This document shows, in pieces, positions 7,592-14,607 of a stretch of 60,716 bases of DNA. Where the stretch lies: the NCBI RefSeq assembly GCF_900220975.1, contig NZ_OBQD01000025.1, positions 1 through 60,716 on the forward strand, written 5' to 3'. The position numbers were made by a program, and so were the translations under genes. The notes beneath the pieces were generated by a model. It did not search any database and was not told where the DNA came from. It was given only the letters and a program-made list of their open reading frames with translations. Source of the stretch: Rhizobium subbaraonis. Lineage in GTDB: Bacteria; Pseudomonadota; Alphaproteobacteria; Rhizobiales; Rhizobiaceae. How positions within the stretch are numbered: the first letter of the stretch is position 1; each line of letters starts with the position of its first letter.

Positions 7592-8287
7592 TCAACTCGC
7601 TCCATCGGCGATTACTGCCGCAAGAAGCTCGGGATGTGTGAGCATTGCATCATGTGGCGCATCGATCTCGACATAACGCCAACCATCGGCGCGGGCGCGA
7701 AATGCCGATCGCTCCAGAAGAGCGCCAGGGGCCTGCGTGCAACGGATATAGGTCCTGTCTGGAACCGAGAGCGGCGGCAGGCGGATCGGCTCGAAATAGG
7801 TTCCGACCGGCTGCGCCGTGAGCCGTTCATCGACCCATGCACGGTCCGCATCGGCAACGCCGAAATTGACCGATGGTAACGGCGGAATATGCCAGTTCTC
7901 ATCGCGCGATGCATGGGCCGTGTAGGCCTCGATCAGGTGCGGCGCGTGGTCGAGGAGTTTTTCGCCATCTTGCGGCAGGAAGGCGTCGAGCAGAACGAGA
8001 TGGGATACGAGATCGCCAAGCCGGGCGGCGGCGGCTGTTGCCGGGAAACCACCATAGCTATGTCCCACCATCGTGATGGCTTTCCAGCCGGAAGCTCGAA
8101 CATGGGCGATGACGTCCTCGATATGGGCGGACAGATCGATCTGCCGGGACAAGAGATCGGCGCGTTCGGCAAGGCCGGACAAGGTGAGCGCGCCGGCATC
8201 GTGCCCCGCCGCGCGGAGGTGATCGATCACCCGCTGCCAGCACCAGGCGCCATGCCATGCACCATGAATAAGGACGAAGGCAGTCAC
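7592..8287 (-). CDS. Alpha/beta hydrolase (plant-esterase-like)
   Basis: The protein has 231 aa. It is a serine hydrolase with HGAWHGAWCW near the N-terminus (oxyanion region), the nucleophile elbow GHSYGG (about 78-83) and a C-terminal catalytic His in DAPHDAML, and is the size of small esterases. The substrate is unknown. The GTG at 8287 was chosen because GGAGG lies 8 nt upstream and it overlaps the stop of the upstream regulator gene by 4 nt (GTGA), which indicates coupled translation. It is probably an accessory enzyme of the adjacent exporter/regulator cargo, for example acting on an ester compound that the regulator senses (inference). Confidence 0.88.
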   Translation of the reverse strand: MTAFVLIHGAWHGAWCWQRVIDHLRAAGHDAGALTLSGLAERADLLSRQIDLSAHIEDVIAHVRASGWKAITMVGHSYGGFPATAAAARLGDLVSHLVLLDAFLPQDGEKLLDHAPHLIEAYTAHASRDENWHIPPLPSVNFGVADADRAWVDERLTAQPVGTYFEPIRLPPLSVPDRTYIRCTQAPGALLERSAFRARADGWRYVEIDAPHDAMLTHPELLAAVIADGAS

Positions 8288-9087
8288 GATGCGTCCTCCG
8301 ACCCATCGACCCGCGCATAGACGACGAGCCGCAGATGCTGCCCGCCGTCGACGGTGAGCGAGGTGTGCTCGAACTCCACAGGCTGTCCCTCCACCCTGAT
8401 CGTGAGTGTTCCCGTGCAGGGCGCATGAACGTCCTGATCGCGCCACCAGCCCTTGAACTCAGGCGAAGCCGCTTCCAGCTCCGCGATCAGTCCCTTGGCG
8501 TCAGCGTCATCGCGCGCGGCCGCGAAATCGCGGCGGAAGCTGGCGAGCATGGCCGGGGCCTGTGTTTCCCAATTGACGAAGGCATCGCGCAAGGCCGGAT
8601 CCGTGAACAGCAGCCAAAGGAGATTGCAGCGCCCGGAGACGTGTCGGCCGAAGCCGAACAGGCAGTCGGCGGATGGGTTGAAGGTCAACACGTCCCATCG
8701 CAGGTTGATGATGTAGGCTGCATGAGGCGCAAGATCGTCCACCAGCCTGCCAGCCAGTGAGGGCACGGTGCAGAAGGTCTTGCCGGGCTCCGCTGGCGGG
8801 CGCTCGTGGGCAAGCAGGAACAGGTGTCGCCGCTCAGCCGCATCGAGCTTTAGAACGCGGGCGAGATTGTCGAGGAAGTCGGCGGACACGCCGATCTCGC
8901 GCCCCTGTTCGAGCCATGTATACCAGGTGACGCCGACGCCTGCGAGCGCCGCCACCTCCTCGCGCCGCAGCCCCGGCGTGCGCCTGCGCCTGCCGCCGGG
9001 CAGACCGGCATCTTCCGGCGTCAGCCGCTCCCGGCGGGTTCGCAGGAACCCCGCCAGTTCGGATCGGGTGCGGTCAAGTGCGCGCAT
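8284..9087 (-). CDS. XRE-family transcriptional regulator with MmyB-like ligand domain
   Basis: The protein has 267 aa. The N-terminal helix-turn-helix (about 10-85, LAGFLRTRRERLTPEDAGLP...RRTPGLRREEVAALAGVGVTWYTWLEQGR) is the hallmark of this actinobacterial/proteobacterial regulator group. The C-terminal half (about 105-260) is the MmyB-like ligand-binding domain with VLTFNPSADCLF and SLTVDGGQHLRL. It is divergent from the MFS exporter at 9185, with a 97-bp gap that holds two GTAAC repeats. It likely controls that gene and its own hydrolase operon. A decayed relative of its 3' end lies at 7361-7450. Confidence 0.9.
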   Translation of the reverse strand: MRALDRTRSELAGFLRTRRERLTPEDAGLPGGRRRRTPGLRREEVAALAGVGVTWYTWLEQGREIGVSADFLDNLARVLKLDAAERRHLFLLAHERPPAEPGKTFCTVPSLAGRLVDDLAPHAAYIINLRWDVLTFNPSADCLFGFGRHVSGRCNLLWLLFTDPALRDAFVNWETQAPAMLASFRRDFAAARDDADAKGLIAELEAASPEFKGWWRDQDVHAPCTGTLTIRVEGQPVEFEHTSLTVDGGQHLRLVVYARVDGSEDAS

Positions 9088-9184
9088 GGCTTAGCCTATG
9101 ACAGAAAGTAACAGCATAAGAGGGTAAATTGTAACCGAATGAAGTTCATGGAATCCCTACTGCGTCATTACCAGAGGACGCAAG

Positions 9185-10654
9185 ATGAATTCCGACGCCT
9201 GCACAGCCGAACCGCTTTCTTCCGTATCTGCTGAGACCACCCGACGGCCGCCATGGCTCGGTTTGTCGATCCTGCTGCTTGCGGGGTTCGTGACGATCTT
9301 CGACCTCTTCGTGGTCAATGTCGCCATTCCATCCATGCAGGCAGAGCTTGGAGCGAGCCTGTCGCAGATCGGTTTCATCGTCGCGGGTTACGAGCTGGCC
9401 TTCGGCGTCCTTCTCGTCACGGGCGGAAGACTTGGCGATCTTTACGGACGACGGCGGCTGTTCATGGTCGGCATGGCGGGTTTCGCCTTGGCGTCGTTCC
9501 TCTGCGGGATTGCACCGACCGTCGAGGTGCTGATCGGTGCGCGGGTAGCGCAGGGGCTGGCGGCGGCTCTGCTCTTCCCGCAGGTCTATGCCTCGATCCG
9601 CGTGAACTTCTCCGGCGACGACAGCCGCCGCGCCTTCGGCTTCTTCGGCATGACGCTCGGCCTTGCCGCCATCGCCGGGCAGATCGTCGGCGGGTTTCTC
9701 GTAGAAGCGAACATCCTCGATCTCGGCTGGCGCACCATCTTCCTCATCAACGTGCCCATCGGGGCCATTGCAATGCTGATGGCACGCTTCATCCCCGAAA
9801 CGATTTCCCCCGACCGCCCGGCGCTAGACTGGCCGGGCGTGGCGCTGGTCAGCCTCGGTCTGACGCTCTTGCTCGTGCCGCTGATCGAAGCCCCGAGCTA
9901 TGGCTGGTCGCTCTGGAGCTTTCCCGCGCTCGCCGCGGCCGCCATCCTGCTTGTCGCCTTCTATCGTCATCAGGAATGCCGCCGCAAAGCCGGCCACCAG
10001 CCGCTGGTGGACATGGCGCTGATGCGCCAGCCGCGCTTCGCGCAAGGCGGTCTTTTGGTGCTGCTGATTTATTCGACGGCTTCCTCCTTCTTTCTCTGCT
10101 TCGCGCTTCTGGTGCAGACCGGCTTCGGTCTCAGCCCATTCGAGGCCGGCAGCGTCTTTGTCCCGTGCTCCATCGCATTCGTAATCCTCTCACTCAGCGC
10201 ACCGCGCCTCGTCGCGCGCTTCGGAACACCCGCGATCGCCGCAGGGGCGCTGGTCTATGCAGTCTCGTTCGGCGTGCTTATCGGCCAGGTCTGGATCACC
10301 GGGGCCGATCTCGTCGTCGCGCATCTCATCCCGGCACTGATCGTCATCGGCGGAGCGCAGGCAATGATAATGACGCCGCTGCTCAATCTCGTGCTCGGCT
10401 TTGTGGAGGAGCAGCAGGCCGGCATGGCGTCAGGCGTCATCTCGACTCTCCAGCAGGTTGGCGCGGCGCTGGGCGTGGCCGCTGTCGGCATCCTCTTCGG
10501 CATAGGGCTAGAGACGGGATCGGACGGACAAGCCGCGCTCTACGCTTCGGCCTTCGTCTCGGCCATGAGCTACAACGTCGCCGCGGCCATCATCGCCGCC
10601 GTTCTGCTGTTGCGCCTCGCAGTCCACGGACGCCAGACAAATCTGGCCTCATAA
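9185..10654 (+). CDS. MFS drug/solute exporter, 14-TM DHA2 type
   Basis: The protein has 489 aa and about 14 hydrophobic segments. It is an inner-membrane proton-driven efflux carrier. The MFS motif A-like loop GGRLGDLYGRRRLFMVG and the motif C-like region (GLAAIAGQIVGGFLVE) are visible. The length fits the EmrB/QacA-like DHA2 group. The ATG at 9185 follows AGAGGACGCAAG. It is divergently transcribed from the XRE/MmyB regulator, which suggests ligand-induced efflux. The substrate cannot be inferred. Its 3' end is followed directly by a hairpin. Confidence 0.92.
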   Translation: MNSDACTAEPLSSVSAETTRRPPWLGLSILLLAGFVTIFDLFVVNVAIPSMQAELGASLSQIGFIVAGYELAFGVLLVTGGRLGDLYGRRRLFMVGMAGFALASFLCGIAPTVEVLIGARVAQGLAAALLFPQVYASIRVNFSGDDSRRAFGFFGMTLGLAAIAGQIVGGFLVEANILDLGWRTIFLINVPIGAIAMLMARFIPETISPDRPALDWPGVALVSLGLTLLLVPLIEAPSYGWSLWSFPALAAAAILLVAFYRHQECRRKAGHQPLVDMALMRQPRFAQGGLLVLLIYSTASSFFLCFALLVQTGFGLSPFEAGSVFVPCSIAFVILSLSAPRLVARFGTPAIAAGALVYAVSFGVLIGQVWITGADLVVAHLIPALIVIGGAQAMIMTPLLNLVLGFVEEQQAGMASGVISTLQQVGAALGVAAVGILFGIGLETGSDGQAALYASAFVSAMSYNVAAAIIAAVLLLRLAVHGRQTNLAS

Positions 10655-10674
10655 TCTGACGATGCGCCGTCAGA
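10655..10674 (+). terminator. Hairpin after the MFS gene
   Basis: TCTGACG (10655-10661) and CGTCAGA (10668-10674) form a perfect 7-bp stem directly after the stop codon. There is no clear T-run, so terminator activity is uncertain. Confidence 0.45.
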
Positions 10675-11041
10675 CGGAAACCACATCGGGCCGACGATGT
10701 GCAGGCGTTCATGCTGATCGCACAGGAATATTGCGCCTGTAGGGGCCGGATCGAAATAATAGCGTCCTTGGCCGGAGACGACACACCAGCGGCCAATCTC
10801 GCGTTCGACACTCCGGCGCCATCGACCACGCGGATGGCTGGCAACGGTGCAGCGGCGGCCCGGAACATTCGTCCTTCCCTGGATCAGCATGGCGACAAGG
10901 CTGACGGGCGGTGCATCTCGCACAGAGGCTGGCGGCTCCCGTCACCGGCAAGACACCACCCCCGCTTCCATTCGCTAACCTTGGTCCGATCCGGGTCTTG
11001 TTCAATCAACCCGTGAAGGGTCGGCTTACGCAAGCGTGCCG
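10675..11041. other. Intergenic remnant region, no confident gene
   Basis: There is no convincing coding sequence. A minus-strand open frame (start 10923) reads IGRWCVVSGQGRYYFDP and GAIFLCDQHERLHIVGP but then runs antisense through the exporter gene. It may be a fragment of a lost gene. The stretch probably contains the right edge of the cargo insertion, because backbone-type structure resumes at 11042. Confidence 0.4.
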
Positions 11042-11078
11042 CCCTCGGGGATTCGGAAAGAGTCCGAACGCCCGAGGG
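11042..11078 (+). promoter_or_regulatory. Long two-part hairpin before a small-protein gene
   Basis: CCCTCGGG (11042-11049) pairs with CCCGAGGG (11071-11078), and inside it TTCGGA pairs with TCCGAA around an AAGAG loop. No T-run follows. It lies 83 nt before the ATG at 11161. It could be a transcript-stabilising stem or an attenuator. Confidence 0.5.
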
Positions 11079-11160
11079 TGATTGCAGCCCCGGTCAGACA
11101 CTTCGGGCGCCTGTCGCGCGGGGGACGGTCCCCCGCCTCCACAGACAGGAGCCGAAACCC

Positions 11161-11325
11161 ATGTCCTACGCAGACGCCACCGCCTTCGCCACCAGCCTCG
11201 CCGCCACCCTGATGGTCTCGATCGTCGTGTTCCAGGCCGGGGACGGCACCCACGGCGCCGCACCGGCCGGCGAGTTCGACGGCGACGAAGACATGATCGA
11301 ACTCGAAATCGACCCTTGGCAATGA
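11161..11325 (+). CDS. Small hydrophobic-segment protein
   Basis: The protein has 54 aa. Residues 7-26 (AFATSLAATLMVSIVVFQAG) form a plausible single membrane span or signal anchor. The tail is acidic and ends MIELEIDPWQ. ACAGGAG lies 9 nt before the ATG. The stop overlaps a following ATG (ATGA). Codon use is backbone-like with strong third-position GC. The function is unknown. Confidence 0.6.
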   Translation: MSYADATAFATSLAATLMVSIVVFQAGDGTHGAAPAGEFDGDEDMIELEIDPWQ

Positions 11326-11516
11326 GGCGCTTGCGCCTCAACGACTGCCCGGATCGCCAGCGCGACCGGGCCTTCCATCATGCGGCGGCAGACCGCCGCA
11401 AGCATCGGCGCCGGGCCATCGCCCCGGCAGGAGAGGAAGAGGTCGGGCCGGTTGGCCGTGACGGGTTGAAAGGTGGAGGAGAGGCTTCCGCCGCCCGTCG
11501 CGGAGTGATCCGATGA
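11322..11516 (+). CDS. Possible small basic protein overlapping a leader element
   Basis: The protein has 64 aa, is rich in Arg and starts MRRLRLNDCPDRQRDRAFHHAA. It is ATGA-coupled to the small membrane protein upstream. Its 3' half runs through the conserved leader at 11459-11505 and its stop overlaps the next gene's ATG, so the coding claim competes with the RNA element. It is plausible but weak. Confidence 0.35.
   Translation: MRRLRLNDCPDRQRDRAFHHAAADRRKHRRRAIAPAGEEEVGPVGRDGLKGGGEASAARRGVIR
11459..11505 (+). promoter_or_regulatory. Structured 47-nt leader, copy 3
   Basis: Outer stem GACGGG (11460-11465) with CCCGTC (11494-11499). The inner hairpin GGAGG/CTTCC closes an AGAGG loop, with a G-U wobble replacing the G-C pair of copy 1. 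GCGGAG (11500-11505) ends 7 nt before the ATG at 11513. A GAGAGGAAGAGG tract lies upstream at about 11431-11442. Confidence 0.75.
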
Positions 11517-12166
11517 CCCGTTCCCACCCTGAAACCTTCCGCTCGATCGGACAGGTTCTCGCCGGCCATGTGCTTCCCCGCCTTGAGCATGCGCAAAAGC
11601 GCCCGCTGCGCGTCTCCTGCCTTGGCACGATCAGCTATGACGGCGCCACCGAGGCCGATTGCGTGGACCGCAGCATCCCGATCGGCGAGGCCGCTTCGCC
11701 GCAGGACGCCATGGCGCTTGCGGCCACCCGCGTCGCGCGCGGCGACATCCGCGCCATGCCCGACGACACGCTGCGCTTCCGGCCGAGGCTCATCGTCGTG
11801 CAGGACAGCGCGTCCGGCCTGGTCCTCGCCGGTGAAATCCGCGCGGGCGTCATCCTCTGGCAGCAGCCCGTCGCCAGCAAGGCCGAAGCCACCCGGATCG
11901 TGCTCGATGCCACCCGCCTGCGCGGCAGGGCCTTCGCCGCCACCGGCCGGGGCGATCACGCCGCGGCCCGCGACCTCCGGTTCCAGGCCGCCCGGCTCGA
12001 AGCGCGACTGGTCGATCCCGTCTGGCGCGAGATCGCCGCCGAACTCCGGCTGCCCGAGGCGGCGTGCCCCCGCTTTCCCCAACCAACCTTTCCGGCCCGG
12101 CCATGCGCCGCGCGCCGATCCTATGGAGTTTCCCATGCCCAGATATGTCGTCAGCAAAGGCCATGA
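11513..12166 (+). CDS. Conserved hypothetical backbone protein
   Basis: The protein has 217 aa. No recognised domain is seen. The N-terminal part contains RPLRVSCLGTISYDGATEADCVDRSIPIGEA, and the middle contains a helical AAATRVARGD and a strand-rich RLIVVQDSASGLVLAGEIRAGVILW. It is controlled by the structured leader, with its GCGGAG as Shine-Dalgarno. Its last 30 codons overlap the start of the next gene, so the true C-terminus may be decayed or extended. The final residues look low in conservation value (PARPCAARRSYG). The role is unknown, and the shared leader suggests co-regulation with ArdC and the ParB-like protein. Confidence 0.68.
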   Translation: MTRSHPETFRSIGQVLAGHVLPRLEHAQKRPLRVSCLGTISYDGATEADCVDRSIPIGEAASPQDAMALAATRVARGDIRAMPDDTLRFRPRLIVVQDSASGLVLAGEIRAGVILWQQPVASKAEATRIVLDATRLRGRAFAATGRGDHAAARDLRFQAARLEARLVDPVWREIAAELRLPEAACPRFPQPTFPARPCAARRSYGVSHAQICRQQRP

Positions 12167-12536
12167 CGCCTTCGCCTACTACGAAACCGTGGTCGAGGCC
12201 GACACACCCGAACAGGCGCGACGCCTTGCCACCAGCCACAACTATGACGGCGAATGGCTCGCCACCGGCTATGTGCAGGAGTTCGACGACTACGAAATCG
12301 ACGAGCACAGCGGCGTGCGCCTGCTCGAACCGCGCGAGACCATCGAAGCGTTTCAAACCATCACCGTGACGGCCCGCGAGCGCGACGCCGTGCTCGCCGG
12401 TCTTTCCACCCTTCAGCTTGCTCTTATCAATGGGCCGCTCGATCCGGTGTTCATGGACGACCTCACCAACAACGGCGCGCACGCCGGCCTCGAACTTCAC
12501 GAGATCGACGAGCTGCGCCGACGCTTCAAGGTCTAG
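12135..12536 (+). CDS. Conserved hypothetical protein
   Basis: The protein has 133 aa and is acidic, opening MPRYVVSKGHDAFAYYETVVEADTPEQARRLA. It has a helical middle and the ending HEIDELRRRFKV. ATGGAG lies upstream of the ATG at 12135. It starts within the end of the preceding gene. The first 40 residues look like a small strand-helix fold that converts position-wise values in phage/plasmid proteins, but no function can be assigned. Confidence 0.68.
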   Translation: MPRYVVSKGHDAFAYYETVVEADTPEQARRLATSHNYDGEWLATGYVQEFDDYEIDEHSGVRLLEPRETIEAFQTITVTARERDAVLAGLSTLQLALINGPLDPVFMDDLTNNGAHAGLELHEIDELRRRFKV

Positions 12537-12545
12537 GAGGCGCCG

Positions 12546-12740
12546 GTGTACGCGACCTATCTCCGTCTCGACATTCTGGTCTGGGACAGCGACCGCGCCG
12601 TCATCCGGGCGGCGCGTCGCAAGCTGTCCCGCTCAGCCTGGAACGAGCCCCACAAGCGGGAGGCGCGAAAGCGCTTCTATCGCGAGATGCTAGGCCACCA
12701 CGCCGAGGCTCAGCGACTTGTGGCGCACTTCCGCCTCTGA
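12546..12740 (+). CDS. Small basic hypothetical protein
   Basis: The protein has 64 aa and starts with GTG after a strong TAGGAGG (8 nt). The sequence (YLRLDILVWDSDRAVIRAARRKLSRSAW...RKRFYREMLGHHAEAQRLVAHF) is mostly helical and basic. It follows the previous stop by 9 nt, so it is probably co-transcribed. Small proteins of this kind are common in alphaproteobacterial conjugative elements. The function is unknown. Confidence 0.62.
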   Translation: MYATYLRLDILVWDSDRAVIRAARRKLSRSAWNEPHKREARKRFYREMLGHHAEAQRLVAHFRL

Positions 12741-12769
12741 CCACGACACCACCGTATCCATCGACCATC

Positions 12770-12806
12770 GCCCGGCCGTCGCGCCGGGCTTTCTCATTTT
12801 CAGGAG
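12770..12806 (+). terminator. Hairpin-T-run-Shine-Dalgarno module, copy C
   Basis: GCCCGGC (12770-12776) pairs with GCCGGGC (12783-12789). TTTCTCATTTTCAGGAG follows. CAGGAG lies 6 nt before the ATG at 12813. The design is that of 6745 and 7305. The TTTCTCATTTTC tail recurs after ssb at 23974. Confidence 0.6.
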
Positions 12807-12812
12807 CCCGAC

Positions 12813-13229
12813 ATGGCCGACCACTTCACCCATTTCTCATGCCTGCTGGACGTCGGCACACCCGACAATGCCGCCCGCGCGCTTGCGCTCTACAATCAGC
12901 TTTCCGAAGACGGCGCATCCGAAGATCCGCCCTCGGACGGCTTCCTCTTGTCAATCCAGCCCGAGCACGGTGGCAGCAAGCTCTGGATGCGCGACGACGT
13001 CACCGGCGATCCGGAACGCCTCCTTCAGTTCGTCAGGATCTGCGCCGCGGAGTTTGGCCTGAAAGGCCGCTGGGGCTTCCATTACGCCAACTCCTGCTCG
13101 CAGCCGCGTGTCGACGCCTTCGGCGGCGGCGCGCATGTAGTCGACCTCACCACCGGCAAGACGATCGCATGGACCTACACCGATGGCTGGCTTGCGCGGG
13201 TCCTCGGCGGAGGCGATCCCGATGAGTAA
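12813..13229 (+). CDS. Conserved hypothetical protein
   Basis: The protein has 138 aa and opens MADHFTHFSCLLDVGTPDNAARALALYNQL. It contains GRWGFHYANSCSQPRVDAFGGGAHVVDLTTG and is acidic overall. I do recall similar proteins beside the following gene in rhizobial mobile elements, without a tested function. It overlaps the next gene by 8 nt, so the pair is probably translated together. The hairpin module immediately upstream may set its level. Confidence 0.7.
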   Translation: MADHFTHFSCLLDVGTPDNAARALALYNQLSEDGASEDPPSDGFLLSIQPEHGGSKLWMRDDVTGDPERLLQFVRICAAEFGLKGRWGFHYANSCSQPRVDAFGGGAHVVDLTTGKTIAWTYTDGWLARVLGGGDPDE

Positions 13230-13866
13230 GGTGATCGAGACGAAGGTCTATCAGCTTGCCGAGCTATCCGACGCCGCCAGGGAGAACGCGCGAGCATGGT
13301 ATCGAGAGGGCGGCTTCGACTATGATTGGTACGCTACCATCTTCGATGATTTCGAGCAGATTTGCGAAATCCTCGGCGTTCGCCTTAAAGCCCGCGCCGT
13401 CCGGCTGATGGGCGGCGGAACCCGGCAGCAGCCACGCATCTACTTCACCGGCTTCTGGTCGCAAGGGGACGGCGCCTGCTTCGAGGCGTTCTATTCTTAC
13501 CGGAAGAACGCCTCGCGCGACATCCGGGGCCATGCCCCGAAGGACGACCGCCTGCATGCCATCGCCGACGGTTTGCAGACCGTCCAGCGACGGAATTTCT
13601 ATCAGCTCCACGCTGATGTCAGCCACCGTGGCCACTACTATCACGCCTATTGCATGGCGATCTCCGTCGAGCGGGACAGTCCGACCTGGCAGGGCATGAC
13701 CGCCGATGCCGGGGAGATCGTGACCGAGGCGCTGCGCGATCTCGCTGACTGGCTCTACCGGCAGCTCGAACGCGAATACGAATACCTGACCTCGGATGAG
13801 TCCGTCGAGGAAACCATCATCGCGAACGAATATACCTTCACCGAAGCCGGCCGTCGCTTCGGCTGA
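13222..13866 (+). CDS. Conserved hypothetical protein (sometimes labelled antitoxin-like)
   Basis: The protein has 214 aa. The sequence begins MSKVIETKVYQLAELSDAARENARAWYREGGFDYDWY, followed by IYFTGFWSQGDGACF and a C-terminal helical LADWLYRQLEREYEYLTSDESVEE. Relatives in Rhizobiales are, as I remember, often named antitoxin of a stability system. Nothing here supports that: no adjacent toxin is visible and there is no DNA-binding motif. The ATG at 13222 lies inside the upstream gene's end, with GGAGG 8 nt before it. A strong hairpin follows the stop. Confidence 0.72.
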   Translation: MSKVIETKVYQLAELSDAARENARAWYREGGFDYDWYATIFDDFEQICEILGVRLKARAVRLMGGGTRQQPRIYFTGFWSQGDGACFEAFYSYRKNASRDIRGHAPKDDRLHAIADGLQTVQRRNFYQLHADVSHRGHYYHAYCMAISVERDSPTWQGMTADAGEIVTEALRDLADWLYRQLEREYEYLTSDESVEETIIANEYTFTEAGRRFG

Positions 13867-13873
13867 TGCTATC

Positions 13874-13902
13874 GAGCGTCCCGTCTCCAAGCCGGGACGC
13901 TC
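13874..13902 (+). terminator. Strong hairpin at the operon end
   Basis: GAGCGTCCCG (13874-13883) and CGGGACGCTC (13893-13902) form a perfect 10-bp stem with a 9-nt loop, 7 nt after the stop codon. There is no T-run. Confidence 0.55.
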
Positions 13903-13947
13903 CTGCCATCGTCGCGTTGGCTCGCCTGGCGGGTCGTTGGGGCCGCG

Positions 13948-14346
13948 CTACCACTCACCCTTACCCTCATCCACCGCGTATTCGAAGCGCAGCGCCCACG
14001 GCCGGATCGCCAGATCGTCATCCGTCCGCGTCACGCGCAGGCGCGATATCCCCGGAACGCGCGTCGGCGCCGCGCCGAAAACGACGGGGATCGTATAGAA
14101 CTCTCGCGCCTGACGGTTCTGGTAGCGGGCTTCCGCTTTGATGATGACGGAAGGCGCAATGTCCCAGATTTCTGACAGCGCCGCGAGAACGGCGGCAACC
14201 GCGATGACACAGCCCCGGACTGCGATCGAGATCGACCAATGCTCCGGCCCGAAATCCGGCAAACTTGAAGCGATTATCGAAGCGGCGAACGCGAGGATGA
14301 CAAGCCAATAGAACCTTGGCGCTCGCGGGAGAAGTGACTTGGTCAC
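13948..14346 (-). CDS. Small two-TM membrane protein
   Basis: The protein has 132 aa. Two hydrophobic spans (about 11-30, FYWLVILAFAASIIASSL; about 40-62, AVRGCVIAVAAVLAALSEIW) are followed by a soluble domain (about 65-132) rich in strands. It is the only minus-strand gene in this backbone block, convergent with the preceding operon. The family is not recognised. The start ATG at 14346 follows GGGAATAAGCTCGTG, a weak ribosome site. Confidence 0.65.
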   Translation of the reverse strand: MTKSLLPRAPRFYWLVILAFAASIIASSLPDFGPEHWSISIAVRGCVIAVAAVLAALSEIWDIAPSVIIKAEARYQNRQAREFYTIPVVFGAAPTRVPGISRLRVTRTDDDLAIRPWALRFEYAVDEGKGEW

Positions 14347-14531
14347 GAGCTTATTCCCTCCAATATAGCGGGCTCGCTTTTCGACCTGCGAAGTCGAATT
14401 CGCCCGATATCCGTTCCTCTAAACAATAGATCAAAGCCGTCGCCACCACGAGGTGACGGCCGGAAACCGCCGGCGGCGATCGGTGGTCTTCGGCGACGTG
14501 CCTTTTGCGACGAGAGCGAGAGTGGGGCCGG

Positions 14532-14598
14532 GACGGGTTTGAGCCGTTGCGGTCGAGAGAGAGCGCTGCGCGGCTCGATCCTGTCCGCTCTCCCGAGG
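14532..14598 (+). promoter_or_regulatory. Longer variant of the structured leader (helicase gene)
   Basis: GACGGG (14532-14537) pairs with CCTGTC (14580-14585), with one G-U. Inside, GAGCCG (14541-14546) pairs with CGGCTC (14571-14576) and encloses a GAGAGAGAG stretch. A GAGAGCGAGAG tract precedes it (about 14514-14524). CGAGG at 14594-14598 is the Shine-Dalgarno for the ATG at 14608. It has the same architecture as the 47-nt leaders but is longer and diverged. Confidence 0.55.
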
Positions 14599-14607
14599 TT
14601 CCCCATC

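Noticed and set aside
10570-10923. Minus-strand 117-aa frame behind the MFS gene
   Set aside because: It starts in the intergenic gap but its C-terminal third is antisense to the exporter. It may be a fragment, but not a supported gene.
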